Assembly (NCBI GenBank): GCA_032433765.1 | Contig: JAVIAB010000159.1 | Coordinates: 55,265,925 to 55,329,924 of the forward strand | Direction: 5' to 3' | Length of the DNA stretch: 64,000 nucleotides | Source: Megaustenia siamemsis | Taxonomy: Eukaryota; Mollusca; Gastropoda; Stylommatophora; Ariophantidae | Shown here: piece after piece, positions 48,481 through 59,524 of the stretch | Layout: the number at the start of each line of letters is the position of its first letter | Numbering within the stretch: the stretch's first letter is position 1 | The notes under the pieces: generated by a model | What the model saw: the letters and a program-made list of their open reading frames with translations, nothing else | Databases searched by the model: none | What the model was told of the DNA's origin: nothing | Translations under genes and position numbers: made by a program

Positions 48481-48923
48481 TCCCTGTTATGTCCGGTCCT
48501 AGCAGCTGAGCTCATCCAAGCACGTTCAGGACGGAGACTTCTACTCATGTCATCCACTAATGTCATCCACTCATGTCATACACTCATGTCTGAGACTTGA
48601 GGTTAAAAATAAAAGAGTGTTTCAAGCATGAACGGGACACATATCCAATTATTGCAGCGATACATAACATTTTGACAATCACGTTTTCATCAAAAAGTTG
48701 AAGATATCCATGTATAGATGTACAGTAATTTAAATTAGCTGATGAATCTGCGATAACAACTAACTCAAAACATCATGCTCACATCTTACCCATATGTGTC
48801 CCAATTGTATCGATGATCGCATCTTTATTTGAATGCTCATTTATAACATTTTAGAACATTACGAAATTGTTAAATTGTGTTATTTTTTTCTCATGGCCTG
48901 AGCGTTGCAAATTATTTCTTTGA

Positions 48924-48924
<1 letters not shown>
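48481..48924. other. anonymous sequence
   Basis: Contains three copies of a TCATGTCATCCACT-like motif at 48,547-48,585. Otherwise nothing recognised. Confidence 0.4.
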
Positions 48925-48960
<36 letters not shown>

Positions 48961-48975
48961 TACACACACACGTAC
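48925..48975. repeat. (CA)n microsatellite
   Basis: About 50 bases of CA with TACA interruptions at the right end. Confidence 0.9.
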
Positions 48976-49149
48976 ATACACCACTCATGTACACCTATGA
49001 ATGCCTATGATGATTAGTGTCTACTTCCATAAATCACAAACACATACACACAGATGGACATACACAACTATGCCGAGCTTCGTGTATACCTCAACGGACA
49101 AAACACACACACAGACGGATACACACAGCTATACCATGCTTCTTGTATA

Positions 49150-49450
49150 TATCTAAATGTACAGCACAAGCAAGACACGTTTATTGTATACTTCATTGAA
49201 GACAATGTACAACACAAGCAAGACACGTTTATTGTATACTTCATTGAAGGCAATGTACAACACAAACAAGACACGTTTATTGTATACTTCATTGAAGACA
49301 ATGTACAACACAAGCAAGACACGCTTATTGTATACTGCATTGACGACAATGTACAGCACAAGCAAGACACGTTTATTGTATACTTCATTGAAGACAATGT
49401 ACAACACAAGCAAGACACGTTTATTGTTTACTTCATTGAAGACAATGCTC
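49150..49450. repeat. 48-bp minisatellite, six copies
   Basis: Six units of 48 bases, AATGTACAACACAAGCAAGA then CACGTTTATTGTATACTTCATT. It is open in frames on both strands because 48 is divisible by three. It lies about 290 bases upstream of the second receptor exon. Confidence 0.95.
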
Positions 49451-49723
49451 AAATATAGTGATGATCAAGTGAGTGATTCTGTTAAGGGTCATCGATGATA
49501 CAGGAAATACACACAATAATTCAAGAAGATGAGAAAGTTGATTTAAATATTTTCTCTCCAAAGGTAAGTGTTAGGAAAATAACTGCTTTAAATTAATATA
49601 CAAGGCAGATTAATACCAATAGATAGACGGTATTTATTTCGGCGATACAAAACTCATTCATTAAAATGCAAATTTAAACTAATATTTTCTTCTTCATAAA
49701 AATAAAAGTTATTAGCTAATACT

Positions 49724-49736
49724 TTTATCGTTGCAG
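49724..49736 (+). other. splice acceptor, receptor copy 2
   Basis: TTTTATCGTTGCAG ends at 49,736. Coding similarity with copy 1 starts right after it and in the same phase. Confidence 0.72.
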
Positions 49737-52700
49737 TGATTTGTAAAAGAAAGTCTCCAAACTTCCCATTAGAGGGGTGTGCCACAGAGAAGATAGACGT
49801 GTTATGTCTGCATGATAAGTACATCTATGACAGAGTCAAAAATTTGTGCATTACATTTATGGAACATTTGTTAAGCTTCCCTCACAACATGTCAACTCCT
49901 CGTGTTTTATTGGCTGAAGTTTTCGACGAGTATTCTGTGGACAATTCCTTTGTTAACATCAGTTCATGGCATTTCGACGTACCCCATAAAAAGTCACCTT
50001 ATAATTACAATGCAACTGGATATAGCACTCACAGTTATAAAAGTATCAATATAATCATTGAGCACAAAGTACAATTTGTTAGTCGCTTGTTTTCTGAGAT
50101 GGGAGGAGTTAGAAGAAACGCGATTCACATGGCGGTAATGTTTATTGATGGATACGACTTGACTTATGAAGACTGGAGGAATGTAGCACATGTTTTAGAG
50201 CAACAAGAAACGAATATAAAAATATTCACTGTGGTGTTTGATGTAAAGTATGAGAGAAAAAGTGTATATCTTAGAGACACGGTTATTGTAGGTTACAGTG
50301 CAGTGCTGTCTTTCGATAACACATTAATAATGCCAATATGTAATCTGTGTATACAACAATGGTGGCAGTTTGAGCATACACATGGTTCATATTCACTCTC
50401 ATGTTACCTAGTAATACAATCTTATCTATACTTCTATGACTCGATGTTTACTTGCGATGATAATTATGGTGCCAGTTTTGTTGGAATTGACAGTGAAAAC
50501 GAGTTAACGTTTTTACAAAAAAAGATCTTCTCATATTTGGATGGTTTGAGAAATCTAAGAAAAAATACTTATCCGGCTCGATTTTTTCTTAACCTCTTTA
50601 GAGATGATAACGTTATTGTCACGAGGTTTGCCTGGCAGTTACTAGAAGAAAAGGAATTTCGTTCAAATGTGATTAATCACTGGCTGCCTGGTAAACCTTC
50701 TAGTGAGTCTTGGAAACGTGTTGTCATGTGGCAGTTTGAGCGGAGAGAAAACAGAAATGAAATCTCTAACGATTCCCGATACGAAGATGATTTTGTTGAT
50801 GGATGGGTGGACGTTGGTGTCAGAGATCCCAGTACATTCACTTTGTGTGAGATTTCGTTACCTCGTAGAATTGACGAGGATACCACACATGCAGACATAA
50901 AACCAGCCACTGACGAAAGTTTTGGCAAAGCTTTAAAACGTGGAGGTTTTGTTCAATACAAATCTAATATTGTGTCTGTCTCGTTCAACTTTGAAAATGT
51001 TGATTTTCTCAAATTTCTTGAACAAACAGATTACAAGTTATTTCCCCTCTTTGACTGTGGGGTAGGCGCAGATAAAACTCAATACATTTCCTATTCTATG
51101 GTCTGTGACAGCTTCAATGATTGTAACAGCAATCGAGATGAAGGTTTGTGCTGGAAGCCCGTCACTGAGACAAGGGATTTATACAACAATGAATGTCACG
51201 GGATCTATTGTTGTGACGGTTATTGTTTGCCCTGGCGGTGGGTTAATGATGGACAAGAGGATTGTTCTGTTTGTGATAGACTGTCTGGGACAAAGTTCAA
51301 CGATGAAAGTGTGATCCTTCACAAGTATCTGAAGAGAAACGAGACTTGTTCCTTTATTTGTAATGATGATAAATGTGTTCACTTCTCCCAGCTAAACGAT
51401 GGGCACGTTGACTGTACTGGGTGGGAGGGACCCTTGGATGAGACGATAGGGAAACTGGAAACAGCGGACACTTGTCACAACCAACATGGTCATAGAATAT
51501 GGGCCCCCAGATGTGTCTATATCAGAGACAGGTACGACTTTGTTATTGGCTGTAGAGATATGTCCCATCTAGAGAACTGTTCGGACTTTGAATGTCCAGT
51601 TGGATATTTTAAATGTCCAGACGCATACTGTATTCCTCAACATTATGTCCTTGATGTGAAACAAGATTGTAATACAGTGGAGGATGAAGAAATTGATAAA
51701 ATTGTTCCCTGTACCGGAAATTTTGCCTGCTGGGATAGTAAAGTGTGCCTCCATCCTGACCTAGTTTGTAACGGACATCCTGACTGTCCACATAGAGACG
51801 ACGAAATGGATTGCGCTTTGAAATGTGTCGAAGGTTTCCGCTGCTTGTCAGGGACAGTTACTGTATCCAGTTACAACAAATCAATTCCCCTGGACAAGTT
51901 CCCTTCGTTTGATTCAGAAACCAGATATTTGGATATGTCCGGTGTGAACTTGTTTGGTACAAATTTTGACGACGCTGAAATGCCCAAGAAGACCGTGATC
52001 ATTAAATGGTCTAACTGTCAAATAGGTTTCTTAGACCAAGATTTTTTCTATAAATTATATTTTCTTCAAGAGGTAGACTTCAGCTACAACCACATTCAGA
52101 TAATTGACGGCAGAAACAATTTATTTCCTGAATCTATGCACAGTCTCCGTCTGTTGAACCTGTCCTATAATAAAGAACTTGTCTTCGTGAAATATCTGAA
52201 ATTTGCTGCTCTAGAAACACTGGACCTCTCCCACACGAGCCTGACCCATCTCGATGCATCTTTCCTTGAAGAGTTTCCAATCTTGAAAACTTTAGATATC
52301 AGTTATACATTTATAATTAATTTCCACGAAAATATATTTCCATCTAAACTGAACTTACAAACGCTAGATTTACGTGGACTACCAGTGGACAATTTCTATA
52401 CACATTTTTTCAACGGTCTCTCTATCAGTCAACATCTGTACACTGATAATTTTGAGCTATGTTGTCCACAGATTACGGGAGAAGAGATCCCATACTACAT
52501 GTGTCACGGTCCTGTCGAAGCCATTTCCTCTTGTTTTGACCTGATAGGACTCAAGGTTCAGCGTGTTCTTCTCTGGGTGGTCACACTACTTGCCACTCTG
52601 GGTAGCATGTTGATCATTGTCTACGGTGTAATCTGGGATAGGTCACCACTGCTATCCCATTATGAGCTGGTTGTAACAAGTTTAGGTATATCAGACTTTA

Positions 52701-53439
52701 TTGCAGGGGTCTATTTGTTCATTATTGTTGTTGCAGATTACTACTATCGTGACGTTTATGTTCTCTATGACAAGACCTGGAGAGAAAGTATTGCCTGTAG
52801 ACTTGCTGGCTTTTTGGCTACTCTGTCTAGTGAGTCTTCAATATTCTTTATCTTTCTGAAAACTCTGGACATATTCTTTAAAATAAAGTTCCCATTTTGG
52901 CAAATCAAGTTTTCAGAATCTGGTACAATTATCGCCGTGTTGTTTTCTTGGATTGTCGCCTTTCTTCTAGCAATGACACCGATTGTGTTCAAGTATGAAA
53001 TAAATTCTTCTAACGCGATGTGTATTGGGTTACCCTTGACAACTGAACGTCTCAGTGGCTGGGAGTTTTCATTTAGCGTGTTTGTTGTGCTTAATCTATT
53101 CCTGTCTTTGACCATCTCATACGGTTTACGAGTCACCTCCCTTGCCATATCTGACAACAGAATTAGTCGAGCAGAGTCAAATGCTTGTCCCACAACGGAC
53201 GAACATATCATAGTTGTCAAACAACTGTCCCTGGTAGCTCTGTCCAACTTGTTGTGTTGGTTTCCTATAGGATTCATGGGACTATTATCTCTTGGCAGAC
53301 ACGAGATCAACAACGATGGTTACGCCTGGACAACGGTTATTGTCCACCCAATAAAGTCTGCAGCAAACCATTTCTCTGTATGATCCCTGTCCTTAAGGAC
53401 AAGTGGCAAAGGTTTAGATATGGAAGGTCAAGGTCCTAG
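49737..53439 (+). CDS. GRL101/LGR-like receptor copy 2, degenerate and frameshifted near its end
   Basis: Tandem paralogue of the 37,660 gene with the same domain order, open to 53,383. Numbering starts at the split first codon. vWA-like about 52-195 (M-A-V-M-F-I-D-G), lectin-like about 205-372, five LDLa modules about 441-695, LRRs about 725-900, hinge 907-934, helices about 940-1,213. Odd features: the lectin inner cysteine pair is replaced by V329 and V362; G-N of helix 1 is G-S (957); the D-R-Y position reads L-D-I-F-F; one base is missing near 53,367 within A-A-N-P, so the frame hits TGA at 53,381 before the N-P-x-x-Y motif. In the alternative frame, C-tail codons resembling copy 1 continue to TAG at 53,437. 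S-D in helix 2 and C-W-F-P in helix 6 remain. Either a young pseudogene, a non-signalling surface protein, or an assembly error at the last point. Confidence 0.88.
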
Positions 53440-54127
53440 TATTTAAATAACAGGTGTTTATTCAGCAGTGTTTATTTTTGTATAAAGTGACAAAGTTAAC
53501 CGATAATTAACCTGAATTGTTTTTTTTTTATATATTAAATGTCACTGGAATACAATATGAACTGTTTGAATCTATTTACAGACCTACACTATGTTGACCA
53601 AGTCTTTTCTCTTTAAACATGCACATGATAGCGATAAAATAAATTAGCATCCAATCTGAAACGGATGAATTATCTTTTAAACTAATTAATTTCTAGCTTG
53701 TATCACGCTTTTATCATGTATATGTATTTCCATTCATTGTTTAATTATCTCTTTTACTCGTTGTTACAAAACGCACAAACTGATTTATGTGATCAGGTAT
53801 TTTACTATCGATTTAGTTTTTCTACAGTTTCACCTATAATTTTGCCAGGAGTATTGGAATATAATTTCAACAATTATATAAAAGTGTTAGACATTTCGCA
53901 CGATCTTTAGATATTTCTCACTTAAGTATCATCTTACAATAGTCAAGTAATTTGTGACCTCACAATACATTTGTCAGATAATACCTGATGCTCGTTTTAA
54001 ACAATATTTCCCTAATACACACGCCCCTTTTATAAAAGGACATTAGTTTGTGACCTCACGTATATTAGACAATCAGTCTACAATCATCGGTATAACAGTC
54101 AATCAAACAACAGTCTTATTTTATAAT
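53440..54127. other. 3' flank of receptor copy 2
   Basis: AT-rich flank with a candidate AATAAA listed separately. No other feature recognised. Confidence 0.45.
53638..53643 (+). terminator. possible polyadenylation signal (AATAAA)
   Basis: First AATAAA after the second receptor, about 200 bases past the restored-frame stop. Not tested. Confidence 0.3.
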
Positions 54128-54668
54128 TTCTTCATTGAGTGTAGTCTTCTCCTCGAAAGTTGGCTAGCATCAAGCGTCATTCTGCTCTGTCTCTTACTTT
54201 GATGGCTCAGGTTGTAATGGGCTGACTTGTACATCTTCTCATGTTACTCGTCAATGTTAGACTTGGTCTGCCTCTGTAGCTTTTAACTGTATTTTCCCTT
54301 CCAAAATTAATTTTTAATATGCTATTGTGTATTTTAATATGCCCAAAAATCACATGTCTTCTCTGAATTGTGTTTAGTAGAACTCTTTTAATTTTTAACT
54401 ATTTTTAAGACTTCATAAATTGTTTTCTTTTCTTGTCATACAATTCTTTCTATTCCCCTATAAATCCACAATTCAAATGATTCAATTTTCTGTTCTGTGT
54501 TATAGTCCACTGTACGTGTTTCTGTGCCAAACAGGGATGTTGAGAAGATATAACATTTTCTTTTCTTAATTTTAGCCCCCGTGTTTTTTGTTTTGATGTT
54601 AGTATATTTTGCATGGCATTAAAACTATTTATTTTGCCATTCCTATTTTTTATAACATATTCCATCAC
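54128..54668 (-). mobile_element. LINE 3' portion, antisense (third family)
   Basis: TTCTTCATTGAGTGTAGTC begins the reversed 3' end. CTTGGTCTGCCTCTG, TATGCTATTGTG and the CACAATTCAAATGATTCAAT segment follow, extending further 5' than other copies of this family. Its right end (54,570-54,668) is repeated in diverged form at 55,705-55,830. Confidence 0.75.
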
Positions 54669-54699
54669 TGGTTATATCTGTCCTAGACCAGCTAGTCCC

Positions 54700-55190
54700 A
54701 AAATATTGAGTGCTGACTGAACTGGACAATGAAAGTAACTAACTCTAATGTCTTACAACAAGCCAAACTTCCATCGATCATGGCAACACTTAGGATTCGT
54801 AGACTAAGGTGACTGGGCCAAGTAAGAAGAATGGCAAACAATCGTATTCCCAAACAAATATTGTATGGCGAATTTAAGGAGGAAAGAGACCACAGGGCAG
54901 ACCCTTGCTGAGATATAAGGATGTTTGCAGGGCTTCCTTGAGGGAATTTTCAATAAGTGACATGAATTGGGAAAATGTGGCTGCGAATCGTAGCACATAG
55001 AGAGCAAACATAAAAATTGGCACAGCAACTTTCAAGACAGTGCTAATATCAAATTCAGAAGACAAAAGGCGCCAGAGAAAAGAGGCAAGACCAGGTACCG
55101 CAAAAAACGCCTAGCTTGTTCTGTGGATGGACCTCTCTGTCCAGGATTTGGCAAATTCAGCCAAGAGAGATGTTCAGTAAAGCAGCACCC
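54700..55190 (+). mobile_element. LINE C-terminus, sense
   Basis: Sense relative of the antisense copy at 15,690-16,372. Broken frames read Q-Q-A-K-L-P-S-I-M-A-T-L-R-I-R-R-L-R, then R-R-M-A-N-N-R-I-P-K-Q-I-L-Y-G, then Y-K-D-V-C-R-like residues. A final cysteine-bearing stretch corresponds to the zinc-finger-like end. Confidence 0.72.
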
Positions 55191-55234
55191 ATATGGGACA
55201 CTAATGCTTTACCAAACTACTGACTTAAAATGAT

Positions 55235-55390
55235 TGCTTGCTACCAACCGTCTGTCAAGACGCCAAAGGCCATATGGTTGGTTGCGTTCGCACCAACCGT
55301 CTGTCAAGACGCCAAAGGCCATATGGTTGGTTGCGTTCGCACCAACCGTCTGTCAAGACGCCAAAGGCCATATGGTTGGTTGCGTTCGCC
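55235..55390. repeat. 49-bp tandem repeat, three copies
   Basis: Three identical units CACCAACCGTCTGTCAAGAC then GCCAAAGGCCATATGGTTGG. ACCAACC and GGTTGGT at the two sides of each unit form an inverted pair, so each unit can fold as a hairpin. Confidence 0.95.
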
Positions 55391-55699
55391 CAATGATTAA
55401 AGTATTCCAGAGTATCGTAGTAGACTAGAATATTACTCTTCATCTTCCGCCCTTACAAGGACGTAGTGGACGTGTCTGCGTTGTGTTGTGGTTTTCAGTA
55501 TAACTGTTATTTTTGAGCCTTTCGGCCCAACACATCCGACTTCAGCACGACACTTTTGAGTACCGGGTTGTCTTCCCTCTTCGATCCCTGCACGCTTGGC
55601 CAGACTAGACAGGTCAGTCTGTTAATGGAGGCAGCACGGACAGGTGGAGCAGGGTCTGGATGGTTTCGGTTCACCGATCCTATAGTAGCTCAGATGATA
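55391..55699. other. anonymous sequence
   Basis: No recognised feature. Confidence 0.4.
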
Positions 55700-56520
55700 T
55701 ACCAATTTAGTGTTCTTAGTTATAGCTCTGGTTTTATTTGTATTAATGTTAGTATATTCTTCATTACATTAAAATTGCATTTTGCCATACCTATTTTTCT
55801 GTTTACTTTAGTTTTACATTTTCCATCACTGGTTCTAGTATGTCCAAGATAGTTGTAGCTCTGAACTGTATCCAGGTCTATTCCTTCAATTTTGATATCA
55901 ACTTGTGGGTTTTTGGGTTTTAATAATGTTCATTGTTTATGATCATAGTTTTAGTCTTTTTGATATTCTTATCTAGTCTATAGTTTTTGCTTGTCATGTT
56001 TATTTCATTATGTAATTGGTGTAGATCTTTAGGATTTTCTGCCAGTAATACAGTATTATCTGCATATATTCGGTTATTGATTATCTTTCCATTAATGTTT
56101 GAGCCTGGCATCGCTGTGATGTTTTTAAAAGTTTTCTCAGTTTATATATTGAACAAGTTTGGTGATATGATGCTTTATTGTCTAACTCCTCTTTTTAAAT
56201 CAACGGGTGTAGAGTTATCTTTGTTGTATCTTATTATTTTCATATTTGTTCCCAGTATAAATTACATATGAGTCGTGTATCTGTGTCATCTATATGTATA
56301 TTTTAGGCATTCTATTAGTTGTTTGTGGTGTACTCTGTCAAAAGCTTTATTGTAGACTATGAAACAGGCATATATTGGTTTATTTATTTCTATATACTTT
56401 TTGATTAATGTTCTCATTCAGATTATGGCTTATTTTGTCCCACTATTTATCCTAAATACAAATTGATTTTCTAATTTAGTATTGATTTTATTCTGAATCC
56501 TTCCTTGTATAACATGTACC
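55700..56520 (-). mobile_element. LINE RT region, antisense
   Basis: On the minus strand, 56,111-55,920 encodes M-P-G-S-N-I-N-G-K, Y-A-D-N-T-V-L-L-A-E-N-P-K-D-L-H, then K-K-T-K-T-M, matching the decayed sense copy at about 31,200-31,380. Upstream RT pieces extend to about 56,460 (reversed K-A-F-D-like region near 56,340). The YADD box has become YADN. Confidence 0.8.
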
Positions 56521-57595
56521 AACATACTTGTAACATGAGTAAATTAATCATTTCCTTCGTAACAGCCACTTAACCTTCAATCACCTTTTAAAACAAGCAA
56601 GTAAAATAGATAAACCCTTTGGTAAAGATCAAGCAACATAGAATCCCCATTTATTACAGTTTATCTGTAACCACCTTTTATAGCAGTCAAGTAGCATCTA
56701 GTACTCTTTATTGAGAGCATGTATCTACTAATCTCTTTAAAAACAGGCATGTCCTTTACAATATTCTTAAATAACAGTTAGGTAACTAATAATGTTTTTC
56801 TAATAATTTCTTTAATAACAGCCATGTTTCTTGCAATGTTCTTAAATAACAGCTAGGTAACTAATAATGTTTTTCTAATAATTTCTTTAATAACAGCCAT
56901 GTTTCTTGCAATGTTCTTAAATAACAGTTAGGTAACTAATAATGTTTTTCTAATAATTTCTTTAATAAAAGCCATGTTTCTTGCAATATTCTTAAATAAC
57001 AGTTAGGTAACTAATAATGTCTTTCTAATAATCTCTTTAATAACAGCCATGTTCCTTACAATATTCTTAAATAACAGCCAGGTAACTAATAATTTCTTTA
57101 ATAATAGTTAAGTAATGTACCATAATCGTTAATGACAGACAGGTAACCATTAATCTCTTTAATAACAGTCATATCCCTTACAATATTCTTAAATAACAGT
57201 TAGGTAACTAATAATGTCTTTCTAATAATCTCTTTAATAACAGCCATGTTCCTTACAATATTCTTAAATAACAGCCAGGTAACAAATAATGTCTTTAATA
57301 ATAGTTAAGTAATGTACCATAATCGTTAATGACAGACAGGTAACCACTAATCTCTTTAATAACAGCCATGTCCATTACAATATTCTTAAATAACAGCCAG
57401 GTAACTAATAATTTCTGTAATAATAGTTAAGTAATGTACCATACTATTTAATGACAGACATGTAAACACTAATCTATTTAATAACAGTCATGTCCCTTAC
57501 AATATTCTTAAATAACAGCCAGGTAACAAATAATCTCGTTAATAACAGTCAAGTAATGTACACAACTCTTTAATGACAGGCATGTAAACAGAGAA
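56521..57595. repeat. 75-bp minisatellite and diverged relatives
   Basis: A core at 56,720-57,060 has 75-base units (CTTAAATAACAGTTAGGTAA, CTAATAATGTTTTTCTAATA and CTTTAATAACAGCCATGTTT). It is followed by a second set that inserts a GTTAAGTAATGTACCATAAT segment and has a longer period. The shared element is TTAATAACAG, repeated at shorter spacing, so a shorter ancestral unit is likely. Confidence 0.88.
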
Positions 57596-57609
57596 TGACC
57601 ATGGGGGAT

Positions 57610-57895
57610 AGGTAAATGTAAAGTACGAGACTTGAATGGCGTCTTAACACGCTTGTTTTCACCCATATGTCCTTGGCCACCTATCCAGAAGTGTTCGGAG
57701 ACTCACGATGCATGGCTCACATTCCTCACCTTCCCAGAGTACTACCCTGGTACCCATTTCTGCCAGCGGCTGAGTCGACCGCGGAGGTATTTTATTTCTC
57801 CAAGCACGAGTACAATTCACGCTGCTTCCAGTGGGAATCGAAAACATGTTGTCCTAAAGTCGGTAGCCCAGTCGAGTGGTTTTCCCAACTCGGCT
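57610..57895. mobile_element. dispersed repeat, copy 2 (possible SINE)
   Basis: Homologous to 17,150-17,345 in the same orientation. This copy has about 80 extra bases between the GTTCGGAGACTCA block and the AATCGAA block. Class uncertain. Confidence 0.5.
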
Positions 57896-57959
57896 ACCGA
57901 AACCCCCATGGGGGATGGGGATATTAACAACAAAAGGTGTGAGCCAAATTCCAACCAAT

Positions 57960-59215
57960 CTAAATACAAGTCTCTACATCATGAGCAGCTGCACATTCAG
58001 AACAGCGACAGGGTAAAGAAATTACATCGAAGTTAGATCAGCAATACCCTCTATTGTTTATTACATATATTGACTACATATGAGAGCTATCCATCCCATA
58101 AGAGACAGAAGAGATTAACAAGCTGCTGGTTGCTGACGATCAAGTACTAATACAAGACAAAAATAGAAAACCTACCTCATCATCATCATGTGCCATACCG
58201 GTTGGCGTTGGCGATCATGTCCTTCCATAATCTTCTATCTACAGTGCATCGTATCAGTTCTGTTGTTGACTGTTTTCCATGCCATGACACCAAGCTATCC
58301 AGTATTTTCTCTCTTTGTCGTCTATCTCTTTCCTTTTATTTTGCCAGTTGTAACCAAGTATTCCAACTTTCCTCTTTTCATGATGTGCCCGAAAAATGTT
58401 GATTGCTTCTTTCTGATGTTTCTTAAGAGCTTCCTTTTTGTGTTGGCCTATTTGAGAACTTCCTCATTGGTCTTTTCAGTTGACCAGTGAATTTTCAATA
58501 TTCTTCTGATAAATCCCATCTCTGTGGCCTCTAATCCTACAAGACCTACAAGAACACTTAAACAGATTCAGCAGCAGAGAGACTCATTATAACATGAACA
58601 TTACCAGTAACAAGTCTGAAGTCATAAATAGCGCAATAGAGAAACAACAGCATAAATATAGCCGTCAGCCAATTAAAACAAATCTAGTGACAATTCGCAA
58701 CCGGAATAGACACAAGATGCAACAAAGCTTGTCAAATAAACGGACAGATATCACCACTATTGTCTAACAAGGAAAAAACCCTAGAAGCAAAACGGCCATT
58801 CAACAATACAATCTTCATCGCAACATTGTGCAGACAATGGCAACATGGATAACAGGTTTAAAAAAACACTACAAAAATTAAATGTGTTAGACGAATGAAA
58901 GGAAACAACATGAGAGATAAGATCCGAAAAGAGAACTGAGTGAAAAGCTATGAATAATTCCCATCATAAAATGCATAAAGAAATAGCAGATAAAATGGTG
59001 TGGCTAAGTGATGAGGTAGAAAGTTCAACGAGCTGTAATACACGTTGGTAGAACACCAGACCCAAGGGCCGAACACCAAAAATTATGGGTTGATTGTATA
59101 ATAGAAACATTAGAAAACAAACTGCCAGCAGAGGCAAAGAGAACCGCCACAAACCCGGAAATTAGAATCTCCTCAATGTTGAAAGGCACATGAGGGAGAG
59201 AAGAAGAAGTGAGCT
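57960..59215 (+). mobile_element. decayed LINE interrupted by another LINE
   Basis: Copy of the 14,105-15,630 family. The left part (57,960-58,175) covers the RT core down to GCTGACGATCAAGTACTAAT (the ADD box region). The right part (58,541-59,215) resumes with ACCTACAAGAACACTTAAAC and runs to CTCAATGTTGAAAGGCACATG. Between them lies an antisense LINE. Many stops. Confidence 0.8.
58176..58540 (-). mobile_element. nested antisense LINE 3' end
   Basis: Starts CTCATCATCATCATGTGCC (reversed GAT tail) and contains GTTGGCGTTGGCGATCATG, CCAGTTGTAACCAAGTATTC and GTGCCCGAAAAATGTTGATT. It interrupts the host LINE; a possible short duplication is AAAACCTAC (ending 58,175) against AAGACCTAC (58,541-58,549). 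Confidence 0.85.
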
Positions 59216-59321
59216 ACATTCTCTTTTACTACAACCAGGTATACTACAATGTAATTTATTACATCATCATCACGTGTCATACGGGTTGAGGTAGGCGAAC
59301 ATGTTCTTCCACAATTAACTA

Positions 59322-59322
<1 letters not shown>

Positions 59323-59364
<42 letters not shown>

Positions 59365-59486
59365 GATCAGGACTCAGTCAGAGTAGGATTCCAGACTGCC
59401 ACATGAAGTCAGCTGTCAGGTTAAGGGTGTTGATCGTCCCCACAGACAGAACGTCACATTTAAAGTCCGCCAGATCCACTCTGGGT
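59323..59486. mobile_element. 164-bp insertion with target duplication and (CT)n edge
   Basis: Bounded by AATTAACTAT at 59,313-59,322 and 59,487-59,496, which is single-copy in the empty LINE order, so this is an insertion with a 10-base duplication. It begins with a CT run of about 40 bases and ends CCACTCTGGGT. On the minus strand it would be a short retroposon with an (AG)n tail. I do not recognise the family. Confidence 0.65.
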
Positions 59487-59524
59487 AATTAACTATCCAA
59501 AGTACATCGTATCAATTCTGTTGT

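Noticed and set aside
49441..49570. GTGAGT and GTAAGT donors just upstream of receptor copy 2 (49,469 and 49,564)
   Set aside because: No ATG-started hydrophobic frame ends at either site in the phase required by the 49,737 exon.
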